In this document: positions 1 to 8,146 of the stretch, piece after piece
Layout: every line of letters begins with the position of its first letter
Position numbering within the stretch: position 1 is the stretch's first letter
DNA from: Streptomyces sp. Mut1
Lineage (GTDB): Bacteria; Actinomycetota; Actinomycetes; Streptomycetales; Streptomycetaceae
Direction: 5' to 3'
Length of the DNA: 64,000 nt
NCBI RefSeq assembly: GCF_030719295.1
Contig: NZ_CP120998.1
Span: forward strand, 62,001 to 126,000
Position numbers and translations under genes: made by a program
Notes under the pieces: generated by a model
Seen by the model: the letters and a program-made list of their open reading frames with translations, nothing else
The model's database searches: none
What the model was told of the DNA's origin: nothing

Positions 1-1038
1 CCTCTGTTCGGCCGGCATCGCCCGGCGCTGGGACAGCCGCGTGGCCAGGTCCTGCCAGGTCTGCACGCTCGCCTGGGCGAGTTCGGTGACGAAGTCGAGG
101 CAGTGGTCGGGCAGGTCGAGGACGAGGCCTTCCTGCGCCTGTGGGTCGATGGCGGCCACCGCGAGGACGCTCAGCAGCAGGCGGCCGGACTGTTTGAAAC
201 GTAACGAGGGGTCGGTGCGCAGGGAGCGCAGCAGCGCGGTCGACCTGTCCAGCCCGGCCGGCCCCGGTGGCGCGGCCTGCCCGCCCGGCGTCTCCGTGCT
301 CCGTACGGGTGGGGTGCGCCGGGGCCCGGGGGCCGCCGCCCCGTTCGCCCGGTTGAGCTGGTCGCGTACGTCGCGGACGGTGCCGGTGGACACGCCGGCG
401 ACCGCGCTCACCGCTCGCAGGGAGGAGGCGGGTTCCCGCAGGAGCATCTCCTTGGCGCGCTCGCGCCCGGCGGCGGTGCTGACGGGCCGTACGCGGCCGT
501 CCCGGCCGATCCTGGTCTGTCCTCCGGGGCGGCCGACCGCCTCGCGCAGGGCGGCGATCGTCTTGGGCGACAGCCCGACGGCCGACGCGATCGCGCGGTT
601 CGACCAGTCCTCCTGCTCGCACAGGATGCGCGTACCGGCGGCTTTGCGGTCGGCCAGCGACAACGGCAGGCCGTGCCGCACGTTCAGCCGTACCGCCAGG
701 ACGAAGGCGCTCGCGTCGTCGCCGTCGAACCAGCGGGCCCGGATGGCCGGTTCGCCCCGGAGCTGGGCGGCGCGGACCCGGTGCACGCCGTCGACCACCC
801 GGCCGGTGCCGCGCTGCACGACGATCGGCGGCAGGTCGGTCTGCGATTCCGCCAGGACCCGTATGTGCTCGCCGCTCTCGCCCGCGGAGCGCGGCGAGTG
901 GGACAGGTCGAGCGTCGTGATCGGGATCCATTCGGCGTCCGCGCCGGCGTCGGGGTCGGTGTACTTCGCCTCAACGTCCAAGCGCTCCGGCGGGTGGACG
1001 TGCGCGTCCCGCTGGAGCGTTGTTTCGCTGTTCGTCAC
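1..1038 (-). CDS. StrR-family pathway-specific activator (ParB-like fold), C-terminus cut by window edge
   Basis: Likely transcriptional activator of an antibiotic cluster lying to the left. The frame is open for 346 codons from GTG at 1038 to the window edge; GAGGAG lies 9 bases upstream of that GTG. The N-terminal third is ParB/StrR-like: a 'LPPIVVQRG...RVVDGVHRVRAA' stretch (about residues 68-92), then 'LNVRHGLPLSLADRKAAG'. A helix-turn-helix follows at about residues 145-165 (SNRAIASAVGLSPKTIAALR) and a second HTH-like segment (LRAVSAVAGVSTGTVRDVR) at about 210-230. These are the hallmarks of StrR, NovG, Dbv4 and Tei15-type regulators, normally 320-350 aa, so little of the protein is missing. 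It diverges from the carboxylic acid reductase gene across a 556-base gap that holds a butyrolactone-receptor-type operator. That is the arrangement known for strR, which is hormone-controlled. Confidence 0.85.
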   Translation of the reverse strand, partial: MTNSETTLQRDAHVHPPERLDVEAKYTDPDAGADAEWIPITTLDLSHSPRSAGESGEHIRVLAESQTDLPPIVVQRGTGRVVDGVHRVRAAQLRGEPAIRARWFDGDDASAFVLAVRLNVRHGLPLSLADRKAAGTRILCEQEDWSNRAIASAVGLSPKTIAALREAVGRPGGQTRIGRDGRVRPVSTAAGRERAKEMLLREPASSLRAVSAVAGVSTGTVRDVRDQLNRANGAAAPGPRRTPPVRSTETPGGQAAPPGPAGLDRSTALLRSLRTDPSLRFKQSGRLLLSVLAVAAIDPQAQEGLVLDLPDHCLDFVTELAQASVQTWQDLATRLSQRRAMPAEQR

Positions 1039-1118
1039 GTTCGACCACTCCTCAGCCACACCCGCCGCGTTCGGTCAGGGGCGTCAGAGTCTGCGCGCAC
1101 TCCGACCGACCCGGCGTA

Positions 1119-1142
1119 AGAATACCTACGACAAGGTATTTT
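1119..1142. promoter_or_regulatory. ARE-like operator 1 (butyrolactone receptor site)
   Basis: Perfect 7-base arms AATACCT (1121-1127) and AGGTATT (1134-1140) around a 6-base spacer, flanked by an A/T-rich edge. It lies 81 bases upstream of the StrR-type start. The same ATACCT-N6-AGGTAT design recurs three more times in the next 8 kb, always before genes of the signalling block. ARE sites of ScbR/ArpA-type receptors have this architecture. Confidence 0.8.
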
Positions 1143-1170
1143 TCTGCAACCGTCATGCAGCACTCCTCGC

Positions 1171-1204
1171 GATGTGCAACCGGGGAAATCCCCGGTTGCA
1201 CATC
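1171..1204. promoter_or_regulatory. 34-base palindrome of unknown role
   Basis: Sixteen-base perfect arms (GATGTGCAACCGGGGA and its reverse complement) separated by only AA. It lies 133 bases upstream of the StrR-type start and 391 bases upstream of the reductase start. A two-base centre favours a protein-binding operator over an RNA hairpin, but a factor-independent terminator-like cruciform cannot be excluded. The bound protein is unknown. Confidence 0.6.
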
Positions 1205-1269
1205 CGGTGACCGGGCGGACGGCAATCCCGGGGACGCGGCGGTCCCGGGCGGGGCGTCGGTGCGGACGC

Positions 1270-1334
1270 GTCGTGCGTGTGCGTGGTGCGTGTGCGTCGT
1301 GCGGACACATCGTGCGTGATGCGTGTGCGTGGTG
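1270..1334. repeat. Low-complexity GTGCG/TGTGCGT tract
   Basis: The motifs GTGCGTGTGCG, TGGTGCGTGTGCG and CGTGCG recur about every 10 bases over 65 bases. It has no coding character and lies in the middle of the divergent promoter region. Spacing near one helical turn could phase a regulatory protein, or it may be simple slippage-derived sequence. Confidence 0.5.
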
Positions 1335-1594
1335 CTGTACGGACGCTGGTGCGGTGCGCCGTGGTCCCCGGCGGGAATCCCGTACGGTCCGCGCGGGCGG
1401 AATACCGGCCGGAATCGCGCACGCTTTTCCCCCGCCGGTATCCCCCCCCTTTCTTTCCCCGCGATACGCTGGCCGCGCTTTGGCCTCCGGAGCCCTCTGC
1501 TCCCATGCGCCGGCCTCGGCCCTTCGCGGCCTTCTTCGGCTTTCGGACGGGCTCATGTGCCGGAAAGAATTCGCGGTCACAGAAAGGCGTGGTC

Positions 1595-4500
1595 ATGGGT
1601 AATGACTCACCGGGCACCTCCACGCGAGCGTCCGTGCGGAAAAGCCGGAAGCAGCGTATCGACGCGTTGTTCCGTGCCGAGCCGGAGCTCGCCGGCAGCA
1701 TGCCGGTGGCCGGCGTCTTCGAGGAGGGCGCCGGGCGCGGGCCGCGCCTGTCCGAGATCGTCAGGCGGACCCTTGCCGCGTACGCCGACCGGCCCGCGCT
1801 CGGCGAGCGGGCCAGGCAGTACGTCGACGTGGACGGACGCGTCACCCGGCAGTTGCTGCCCCGGTTCGACACCGTCTCGTACGGCGAGCTGTGGTCGCGG
1901 CTGAGCGCGGTCGCGTCCGACTGGTACCACCATCCGCAGCACCCGCTGCGCGAAGGCGACTTCGTGGCGATCCTGGGCTTCGCCGGAACCGACTACACCA
2001 CGGTCGACCTGGCGTGCGGTCAGATCGGGGCGGTCGCCGTGCCGCTGCACGCCAACGCCTCGGTCGACCACATCCGCCACCTGGTGGCGGAGGCCGCCCC
2101 GCGTGTCTTCGCCACCAGCGCCGACCGGCTGGCGACCGTGCTCGAAGCGCTGGCCGGGCAGACCTCCGTGCGCCGGATCCTCGTCTTCGACCACCACCCG
2201 GAGCCGGCCGCGCACCGGGAGGCGCTGCCGGCCGCCGGACAGCCGGCGGCCACGACGGGTGCGCCGATGTCGCTGGAGCTGCTGTCCGACGTCATCGGCC
2301 GGGCGGGCTCGCTGCCGCCGGTACCCGAACTGCCGCCGGACACCAGCGCCGACGGGGCGCTGTCGGCGCTGGTGTACACCTCCGGCAGCACCGGCACGCC
2401 CAAGGGGGTGATGTTCCCGGAACGGACGGTGTCGCTCATGTGGCGCCCGCCCACGGGACCCGACAACGCCTACCCGCTGATCACGGCCAACTTCCTGCCG
2501 CAGAGCCACCTGGTCGCCAGGAGGCTGGTGATCAAGACGCTGGCGACCGGCGGCACCGCGCACTTCGTGGCCGACAGCGACCTGTCCACGCTCCTGGACG
2601 ACCTGGCGCTGATCCGGCCGACCGAGATCGCCATGGTGCCGCGCGTCTGCGAGCTGCTCGCCGAGAGCTACCACGCCCGGCTGGGCCGGGGCGCGGCAGG
2701 CGGTGAGCCGGGCGACGCCGACCGCGCCGAGGTGATCGCGCACCTGCGGGACCACGTGCTGGGCGGGCGGATCATCCACGCCCCCTGCGGGTCCGCGACG
2801 CTGGCCCCGGAGCTGGCCGAGTTCGTCCGCGACGACCTGGACGTCCCGCTCCTGGACAGTTACGGCACGACCGAGGCCGGTCTGGTGATGCTGGACCACC
2901 GCGTGCAGAGCCCTCCGGTGCTGCACTACAAGCTCGTGGACGTGCCCGAACTGGGCTATTCCACCGCCGACTCCCCCCACCCGCGCGGCGAACTGCTGGT
3001 CAGGACCGCGCTGATCACCCCCGGTTACTACCGGCGGCCCGAGGACACCGCCGAGGCGTTCGACCGGGACGGCTACTACCGCACCGGCGACATCATGGCC
3101 GAGACCGCGCCCGGCGAACTGGCCTACGTGGACCGGCGCAAGAACGTGCTCAAGCTCTCTCAGGGGGAGTTCGTCGCCCTGTCCAGGGTGGAGGCGACGC
3201 TCGTCGCCAGCCCGCTGGTGCGGCAGGTCTTCGTGTACGGGAACAGCTCCCGCTCCTACCTGCTCGCCGTGGTCGTGCCGACCCCCGAGGCGGTCGCGCG
3301 GGCCGGCGACGGGGCGGCGCTGAAGGCGGCGCTCGGCCGGTCGCTCCAGAGCGTCGCGGCGCAGGCCGGGCTCGCGCCGTACGAGGTCCCGCGCGACCTG
3401 ATCGTGGAGACCGTGCCGTTCAGCCAGGACAACGGCCTGCTGACCGACTCCACGAAGCAGCTGCGCCGGCGGCTGAAGGAGCGGTACGGCGAACGGCTCG
3501 AACAGCGCTACGCCGAACTCGCCGAGGGGCAGGCCGCGGAGCTGCGCGCGGTGTGGCAGGACCGCGACCGCCCGGTCGCCGAAACGGTGGCCCGCGCTGC
3601 GCAGGCGCTGCTCGCGGGGCTCGACGCCGAGCCGGGGCCCGAGCAGCGTTTCACCGACCTGGGCGGGGACTCGCTGTCGGCGCTGTCCTTCGCCAACCTG
3701 CTGCGGGAGGTCTTCGGCGTCGAGGTCCCGGTCGGAACCATCCTGGGTCCGGCCAACAGCCTGGGCGAGATCGCCGGCCAGGTGGAACGGCTGCGCGGCG
3801 CGGCCCCGGCGCGGGCCACCTTCGCCTCCGTCCACGGCGAGGACGCCACGACGGTGCGGGCCGGGGACCTCACTCTGGACAAGTTCATCGACGCCGCCAC
3901 GCTCGCCGCGAGCACCGCGCTGCCGGGGCCGGCCGGTGAGCCGCGCACGGTGCTGCTCACCGGGGCCAACGGCTACCTCGGCCGGCTGCTGTGCCTGGAG
4001 TGGCTGGAGCGGCTGGCCCCGGTGGGCGGCACGCTGGTCTGCCTGGTGCGCGCGGCCGACGACGGCGCCGCGCGGCGCCGTCTTGAGGAGGCTCTGGACA
4101 GCGGGGACACCGTGCTCAAGAGCCGGTTCGCCGAGCTCACCGCCGGCGGTGCGCTGCGCGTGCTGGCGGGCGACGTCGGTGCGGCGCGGCTGGGTCTGGG
4201 CGAGCGGGACTGGCGGGAGCTGACGGCCTCGGTGGACCTGATCGTGCATCCGGCGGCGCTGGTCAACCACGTGCTGCCGTACCGGCAGTTGTTCGAGCCG
4301 AATGTGGCCGGCACCGCCGAGGTCGTCCGGGCCGCCCTGACCACCCGGCTGAAGCCGGTCGTGTACGTGTCCACGGTCGCCACGGCCTCTCACGGGGCGG
4401 CCGTGGACGAGAGCACCGACATCAGGGCGGGCATCCCGCAGTACGCGGTCGACGGGGGCCACGCGGGCGGTTACGCCGCCAGCAAGTGGGCCGGTGAGGT

Positions 4501-5125
4501 GCTGCTGCGTGAGGCGCACGACCTGTGCGGGCTGCCGGTGACCGTGTTCCGTTCCGGCATGATCCTGGCGCACGCCCGGTACACCGGGCAGCTCAATGTG
4601 CCGGACACCTTCACCCGTCTGCTGGTGAGCCTGATCGCGACGGGGATCGCGCCCGACTCGTTCTACAGCGAGGCGCGGGGGGAAGGGCCGCGTGCGCACT
4701 ACGACGGGCTGCCGGGCGACTTCGTCGCCGCCGCGGTGGCCGCGCTGAGCTTCGGCGTTGCCGGGTTCCGTACGTTCAACGTGGTCAACCCGCACGACGA
4801 CGGTGTCTCGCTGGACACCGTGGTCGACTGGCTGGCCGAAAGCGGGATCGCCGTCCGCCGGGTCGGCGGCCACCGGGAGTGGCGCGAGGAGTTCGAGGCC
4901 GCGCTGTCGGCGTTGCCGCGGGCGCGGCGTCCGTACTCCCTGCTGCCGCTGATAGCTGCCTGGCGGGAGCCGCTGGTGCCCAGCACGACGTCGGCGCTGC
5001 CCGCCGGGCGGTTCCGGGCGGCGGTGCGTACGGCCGGTGTCGGCGCCGAGCGCGACATCCCGCACCTGACCCGGGCTCTGATCGAGAAGTACGTGGGGGA
5101 CTTGCGGTCTCTGGATCTGATCTAG
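1595..5125 (+). CDS. car: Carboxylic acid reductase (A-T-R), 1176 aa
   Basis: ATP/NADPH-dependent reduction of a carboxylic acid to an aldehyde through acyl-AMP and a phosphopantetheine thioester. The start at ATG 1595 is chosen because GAAAGG sits 7 bases upstream and the length then matches CARs (about 1170 aa); the longer frame would run through the control region. The adenylation domain spans residues about 60-640, with the P-loop 'YTSGSTGTPKGVM' near 263, the 'DSYGTTEAG' motif near 423 and 'YRTGD' near 494. The carrier domain has 'DLGGDSLSAL' near 690. The C-terminal NAD(P)-binding reductase has 'LLTGANGYLGRLL' near 787, typical of thioester reductases releasing aldehyde. A terminator-like hairpin follows. 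It diverges from the StrR homologue and shares an operator-containing intergenic region. CAR needs a phosphopantetheinyl transferase, not seen here. The substrate is unknown; a fatty acyl hormone precursor or an acid of the left-hand cluster are both possible. Confidence 0.9.
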   Translation: MGNDSPGTSTRASVRKSRKQRIDALFRAEPELAGSMPVAGVFEEGAGRGPRLSEIVRRTLAAYADRPALGERARQYVDVDGRVTRQLLPRFDTVSYGELWSRLSAVASDWYHHPQHPLREGDFVAILGFAGTDYTTVDLACGQIGAVAVPLHANASVDHIRHLVAEAAPRVFATSADRLATVLEALAGQTSVRRILVFDHHPEPAAHREALPAAGQPAATTGAPMSLELLSDVIGRAGSLPPVPELPPDTSADGALSALVYTSGSTGTPKGVMFPERTVSLMWRPPTGPDNAYPLITANFLPQSHLVARRLVIKTLATGGTAHFVADSDLSTLLDDLALIRPTEIAMVPRVCELLAESYHARLGRGAAGGEPGDADRAEVIAHLRDHVLGGRIIHAPCGSATLAPELAEFVRDDLDVPLLDSYGTTEAGLVMLDHRVQSPPVLHYKLVDVPELGYSTADSPHPRGELLVRTALITPGYYRRPEDTAEAFDRDGYYRTGDIMAETAPGELAYVDRRKNVLKLSQGEFVALSRVEATLVASPLVRQVFVYGNSSRSYLLAVVVPTPEAVARAGDGAALKAALGRSLQSVAAQAGLAPYEVPRDLIVETVPFSQDNGLLTDSTKQLRRRLKERYGERLEQRYAELAEGQAAELRAVWQDRDRPVAETVARAAQALLAGLDAEPGPEQRFTDLGGDSLSALSFANLLREVFGVEVPVGTILGPANSLGEIAGQVERLRGAAPARATFASVHGEDATTVRAGDLTLDKFIDAATLAASTALPGPAGEPRTVLLTGANGYLGRLLCLEWLERLAPVGGTLVCLVRAADDGAARRRLEEALDSGDTVLKSRFAELTAGGALRVLAGDVGAARLGLGERDWRELTASVDLIVHPAALVNHVLPYRQLFEPNVAGTAEVVRAALTTRLKPVVYVSTVATASHGAAVDESTDIRAGIPQYAVDGGHAGGYAASKWAGEVLLREAHDLCGLPVTVFRSGMILAHARYTGQLNVPDTFTRLLVSLIATGIAPDSFYSEARGEGPRAHYDGLPGDFVAAAVAALSFGVAGFRTFNVVNPHDDGVSLDTVVDWLAESGIAVRRVGGHREWREEFEAALSALPRARRPYSLLPLIAAWREPLVPSTTSALPAGRFRAAVRTAGVGAERDIPHLTRALIEKYVGDLRSLDLI

Positions 5126-5168
5126 TACACCGGGTCTGATCCAGTACCGCACCGTCGCGACCGTGTCG

Positions 5169-5197
5169 CCCGTCGCCCGATCGGCTCGGGCGACGGG
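5169..5197 (+). terminator. Terminator hairpin after carboxylic acid reductase
   Basis: Twelve-base perfect arms, CCCGTCGCCCGA and its complement, with a 5-base loop, 44 bases after the reductase stop codon. No U-run follows, as is usual in Streptomyces. Confidence 0.65.
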
Positions 5198-5258
5198 TTC
5201 CGGCCCCGAACACCGATGTCCAGTCGTCCCGGAACACATGGGCAGCGGGACGTCGCCA

Positions 5259-5284
5259 TAAAATATACCTTTGCGAAGGTTTTT
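5259..5284. promoter_or_regulatory. ARE-like operator 2
   Basis: ATACCT-TTGCGA-AGGTTT (5265-5282), with A/T flanks on both sides. It lies about 23 bases before the TetR-type start at 5305, consistent with autoregulation of that gene. Confidence 0.75.
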
Positions 5285-5304
5285 TCTCTGAACGGAGAAT
5301 CCGT

Positions 5305-5907
5305 GTGACTCAGGGGCGTGCAATCCGTACCCGGGAACAGGTGCTCGACGCAGCGGCGGAGGAGTTCGCCGCGCATGGCTACATGGGGACGACGCTGCTC
5401 GACGTGATCCAGCACACCGGTATGACCAAGGGTGCGCTGTACGGGCATTTCTCCTCGAAGGAGGATCTGGCGGTGGCGCTGATCGAGGAAGCCGGGGCCG
5501 AGCTGAGCGCACGCGCGGCGCGGACCGGCGGGTCCGGCACGGCGGCGGTGCGCACGTTGCGGGAGACCGTGCTCGGTCTTGCCCGGCACCTCCGCCAGGA
5601 CAGACGGGCCCGGTCCGCGCTGCGGCTGGCGGTGGAGACCCCCCATCTGGACCGGCACGACATTGGGCTCGTCCAGCGGATATGCCTGCCGCTGACCCGG
5701 GCCGTCACACAGGCCCAGGCCGGTGACGGGGGCATGGGCGGGTACCCGCCGGAGGCCGTGGCCCGCCTGTTGGTATCGGCCTTCTTCGGGGTCCCCCATC
5801 CCGTGCCGCACGACGACGCCGACGCCGGGCGGCGGTTCGACGACCTGTGGGCAGCCGTGTCCGGGCCGCAGAAGGACGAGCACACCTCCAGCCGGCGGGA
5901 GCCCTGA
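5305..5907 (+). CDS. TetR-family butyrolactone receptor or pseudo-receptor homologue, 200 aa
   Basis: DNA-binding repressor, probably hormone-responsive. GTG 5305 follows GGAG in good spacing. The N-terminal HTH is 'LDVIQHTGMTKGALYGHFSSKEDLAVAL' (about residues 34-61), close to the ScbR/ArpA pattern 'VTKGALYFHFxSKEELA'. The ligand domain is variable and carries 'RSALRLAVETP' (about 100-110), where true receptors have 'RAGVRLS'. Tryptophan is scarce in the putative hormone pocket region, which may fit a pseudo-receptor (antibiotic-binding or orphan type), but this is inference. It is preceded by its own ARE-like site and is convergent with the HAD phosphatase gene. A second homologue lies at 9349, so this locus has the receptor/pseudo-receptor pair seen in several Streptomyces hormone islands. 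Confidence 0.85.
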   Translation: MTQGRAIRTREQVLDAAAEEFAAHGYMGTTLLDVIQHTGMTKGALYGHFSSKEDLAVALIEEAGAELSARAARTGGSGTAAVRTLRETVLGLARHLRQDRRARSALRLAVETPHLDRHDIGLVQRICLPLTRAVTQAQAGDGGMGGYPPEAVARLLVSAFFGVPHPVPHDDADAGRRFDDLWAAVSGPQKDEHTSSRREP

Positions 5908-5998
5908 AGTGCCGGCCCCCGCCCTGCCGGCCACCCCGCTCCGGCCCGGAAGACGGGCGGGCCCGGCCAAGGACGACGACGGCTGCCCGAACGGCCGG

Positions 5999-6730
5999 TC
6001 AGGAGCTGTCCCCGAGGAGCCCGGCGCCGACCGCCGGCGCGGGCGGGGCCAGGACAGCGGTACGGGGGTGCAGCGCCCGCGCACGCGGCAGCCGCGCCAT
6101 CAGTTCCGCCGAGCCGCCCACGACGACGGGATGTCCCACCTCCGCCAGCATCGGCAGATCGGAGAGGTGGTCCCCGTACGCGTAACACCGCGCCGGGTCC
6201 ACGTCGGGACAGCGCCGCAGCGCGTCACGGACCGCCGCCCGCTTCGCCTCCCCGATACAGGGATCGCCCACGAGCCCGCCGGTCAGCACGCCGTCCCGGG
6301 TCGCGGGGACCGAGCACAGCAGGCGCGCCGCCCCCACCTCGGCGGCGATGGGCGCGAGCACCGCGGGGAACGATCCGGACACCAGGATCACCGTGTCCCC
6401 CGCGTCGCGGTGCAGTTCCAGCGCCCGGCGCACGTCCGCCAGATAGAAGCCCGGCGCCCTCGACCGCTCGGCGTACCAGGCCCGCGCCCACCGGGCCACC
6501 CGGGCGGCGGGCTCACCCTCCCAAGTCCGGTAGTACAGGCGGTTCATGGCTTCCCGGGACGCGCCGGCGGCCGTACGGCGGGACAGGTCCCGGCGGACCC
6601 GAGCCGCCAGCCGGGCGCCTCGCGCCCCGTCGGTGCCGCCGAAGTAGTACGCGAGAAAGTCGAACATCGACTTCTCCGCGATGAGCGTCTCGTCGACATC
6701 GCTGAAGACCAGGCGGGCCGGCCGGTTCAC
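5999..6730 (-). CDS. HAD-IB (SerB-like) phosphatase, probable hormone-biosynthesis phosphatase
   Basis: Phosphomonoester hydrolase of the HAD superfamily, 243 aa. All motifs are visible: nucleophile loop 'FSDVDET' (DxDxT, about residues 8-14), motif II 'ILVSGSF' (about 117), the lysine of 'GEAKRAA' and acidic motif 'GDHLSDLPM'. The start is taken as GTG 6730 because it overlaps the stop of the upstream acyl-CoA dehydrogenase gene as GTGA, giving translational coupling; a longer frame reaches 6760. In butyrolactone/butenolide pathways AfsA joins a beta-ketoacyl chain to dihydroxyacetone phosphate, so a phosphatase is needed later. Phosphatase genes accompany afsA homologues in other Streptomyces hormone loci. 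The assignment to dephosphorylation of the hormone precursor is inference from position. Confidence 0.82.
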   Translation of the reverse strand: MNRPARLVFSDVDETLIAEKSMFDFLAYYFGGTDGARGARLAARVRRDLSRRTAAGASREAMNRLYYRTWEGEPAARVARWARAWYAERSRAPGFYLADVRRALELHRDAGDTVILVSGSFPAVLAPIAAEVGAARLLCSVPATRDGVLTGGLVGDPCIGEAKRAAVRDALRRCPDVDPARCYAYGDHLSDLPMLAEVGHPVVVGGSAELMARLPRARALHPRTAVLAPPAPAVGAGLLGDSS

Positions 6731-7962
6731 CGCGCCCCCGACGGCACCCGCGCCGCCCATTCGCCCTCGCTCCAGGCGGCGTACGCCCCGGCCGATGCGT
6801 CCAGCCGCAGCGCACCGTGCGCCGCCACCGTGTGCGTGTCCCGCCAGGCCCGCTGGACCTCGCTGGTGTCGTCCCTGGCGTGGACACCACCCGTCCTGAA
6901 CAGCCGCTCGACGGCCTCCACCAGCAACTCGGCCGCCACCGCCGCGTCGCGCCGGTTGACCGCCTCGACGCGTGGCGCGGCGGGCTCGGCGTCGGCGCCG
7001 GCCCCCGCCCGCTCCAGCAGCAGCGCCACGGCGTCGATCTCGGCGGCGGAGCGGGCCAGCACCCGCTGGACGGCCGCGTCCCCCAGAGCCGCCGGGCGTC
7101 CGGCCGGCGGGGTGGCCGCCCAGCGGGTCCAGGAGCGCAGAGCGAGCCGGGCCGCGCCGAGCGCCGGGGCGCAGAACATCGGGCCGCCGGCCAGATGCGC
7201 GGGCGCCCGGCGGGCCGGGGACGCGCCGGGCTCGGCCACGGCGGCCAGCACGTCACCCAGCGGACAGGCGCGCCGGTCGGGGACGAACACCCCGTGTGCC
7301 TCGACGGAGTTGCTGCCGGTGCCGCGCAGCCCGGTGCTGCGCCAGGTGTCGCGCACGGTCACCTCGGAGCGCGGCACGGCCAGGACCCATGCCACGCCGT
7401 GCGCCGGAGCGGTGACGGGGGCGCCGGATGCGGCCGGGGTGTGGTCGGACAGGGCCGCGAGCAGGATCCACGGGGAGAAGTCCACGCCGCTGACACAGTC
7501 CCAGCGGCCGTCCAGCAGCCTGCCGCCCGGTACCGGGCGGGCTGTCGCGGTGGGCGGGGCCAGGGCCGCGGCGATCAGGGTGTCGGGGCCCCTTCCCCAC
7601 AGTTCGCGCTGTCCTTCCTCGGGCAGCCTGGCGGCGAACCGCCCGTGCGCGGCCCAGAGCATGCCGCACCAGGCGGCCGAGGGGCACTGTCCGGCGATCA
7701 GCGCCGTGGCGTTGATCAGGTCGGCGAAGCCGCCTTCCCGGCCGCCCCATCGGCGGGGCACGAAGTGCCGTGCGAATCCGGCCTTTTGGAGCGCGGTCAC
7801 GACCTCGGGAGCGAGCCGCCGGTCCCGGTCCGCCGCAGGGGCCGCACGCCCCGCCGCCAGGGCGGCCCGCAGTACGGCGTCCTCGTCGAGCGTGCTGTCC
7901 GTACGCTCCGGTAAGGAAAGGCCGGATCGCGTCCTTTTTTGCGGCTCAGCATGATTGAGCAC
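6727..7962 (-). CDS. Acyl-CoA dehydrogenase/oxidase-family flavoprotein, hormone-tailoring candidate
   Basis: FAD-dependent acyl-CoA dehydrogenase or hydroxylase-fold protein, 411 aa. GTG 7962 is preceded by AAGGAG six bases upstream. Family features: N-terminal helical domain 'LAPEVVTALQKAGFARHFVPRRWGG' (about residues 48-72), 'LIAGQCPSAAWC' (about 82-93), a middle beta-domain with 'GRWDCVSGVDFSPW' and 'DTWRSTGLRGTGSNS', and a C-terminal four-helix domain. The 'GMRGTGS' type signature resembles the HsaA/IBR-like branch as well as Aco of avenolide synthesis. It is the first gene of a two-gene unit with the phosphatase and has its own ARE-like operator upstream. In avenolide and related butenolide systems an acyl-CoA oxidase/dehydrogenase introduces unsaturation, so a role in converting a butanolide to a butenolide-type hormone is plausible. 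Confidence 0.8.
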   Translation of the reverse strand: MLNHAEPQKRTRSGLSLPERTDSTLDEDAVLRAALAAGRAAPAADRDRRLAPEVVTALQKAGFARHFVPRRWGGREGGFADLINATALIAGQCPSAAWCGMLWAAHGRFAARLPEEGQRELWGRGPDTLIAAALAPPTATARPVPGGRLLDGRWDCVSGVDFSPWILLAALSDHTPAASGAPVTAPAHGVAWVLAVPRSEVTVRDTWRSTGLRGTGSNSVEAHGVFVPDRRACPLGDVLAAVAEPGASPARRAPAHLAGGPMFCAPALGAARLALRSWTRWAATPPAGRPAALGDAAVQRVLARSAAEIDAVALLLERAGAGADAEPAAPRVEAVNRRDAAVAAELLVEAVERLFRTGGVHARDDTSEVQRAWRDTHTVAAHGALRLDASAGAYAAWSEGEWAARVPSGAR

Positions 7963-7995
7963 ATTCAGCTCCTTGTCGAGCCGGACAGAAATGGT

Positions 7996-8020
7996 AAAAA
8001 ATACTTTCCCAACGGTTTGC
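7996..8020. promoter_or_regulatory. ARE-like operator 3 (reads on minus strand)
   Basis: On the minus strand AAACCG-TTGGGA-AAGTAT (8018 down to 8001) followed by TTTT, an imperfect member of the same family as the other three sites and with the same 6-base spacer. It lies 38 bases upstream of the dehydrogenase start at 7962, within a 184-base gap after the afsA-type gene. Confidence 0.65.
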
Positions 8021-8146
8021 CATTTGGAGGTGCGGATGCCACCAGGACAGGAACACCCCCCGCGTGCACCGGGATTCGGCGGGGCCCCGGCCCCCGCGTA
8101 CGCCACAGGCCGCGGCCGACGAAGGCCGGCCGGACCGGGCGCCCCG

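Larger units (their letters stand above)
1039..1594. other. 556-base divergent intergenic control region
   Basis: No gene is supported here; the open frames crossing it are extensions or shadows. It holds an ARE-like palindrome (1119-1142) close to the activator gene, a 34-base near-perfect palindrome (1171-1204), a low-complexity GTGCGT-rich tract (1270-1334), and a C-rich then T-rich stretch just before the reductase gene. It must contain the promoters of both divergent genes. Confidence 0.7.

Noticed and set aside
1039..1045. GTTCGAC beside the StrR-type start as a StrR binding site
   Set aside because: Only one half-site; the paired CAGTCGAAC-type arm at the required spacing is missing.
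1277..1594. Longer start for the carboxylic acid reductase at 1277
   Set aside because: The added 106 codons have no CAR similarity, run through a low-complexity control region, and ATG 1595 has a proper ribosome site and gives the family length.
1607..5512. Long minus-strand open frame opposite the reductase
   Set aside because: Its product is Arg/Gln/Gly-rich low-complexity sequence, the typical antisense shadow of a high-GC gene; the plus strand has recognised motifs.
5999..6760. Longer HAD phosphatase start at 6760
   Set aside because: GTG 6730 overlaps the upstream stop as GTGA and starts just before the first beta-strand with DxDxT.
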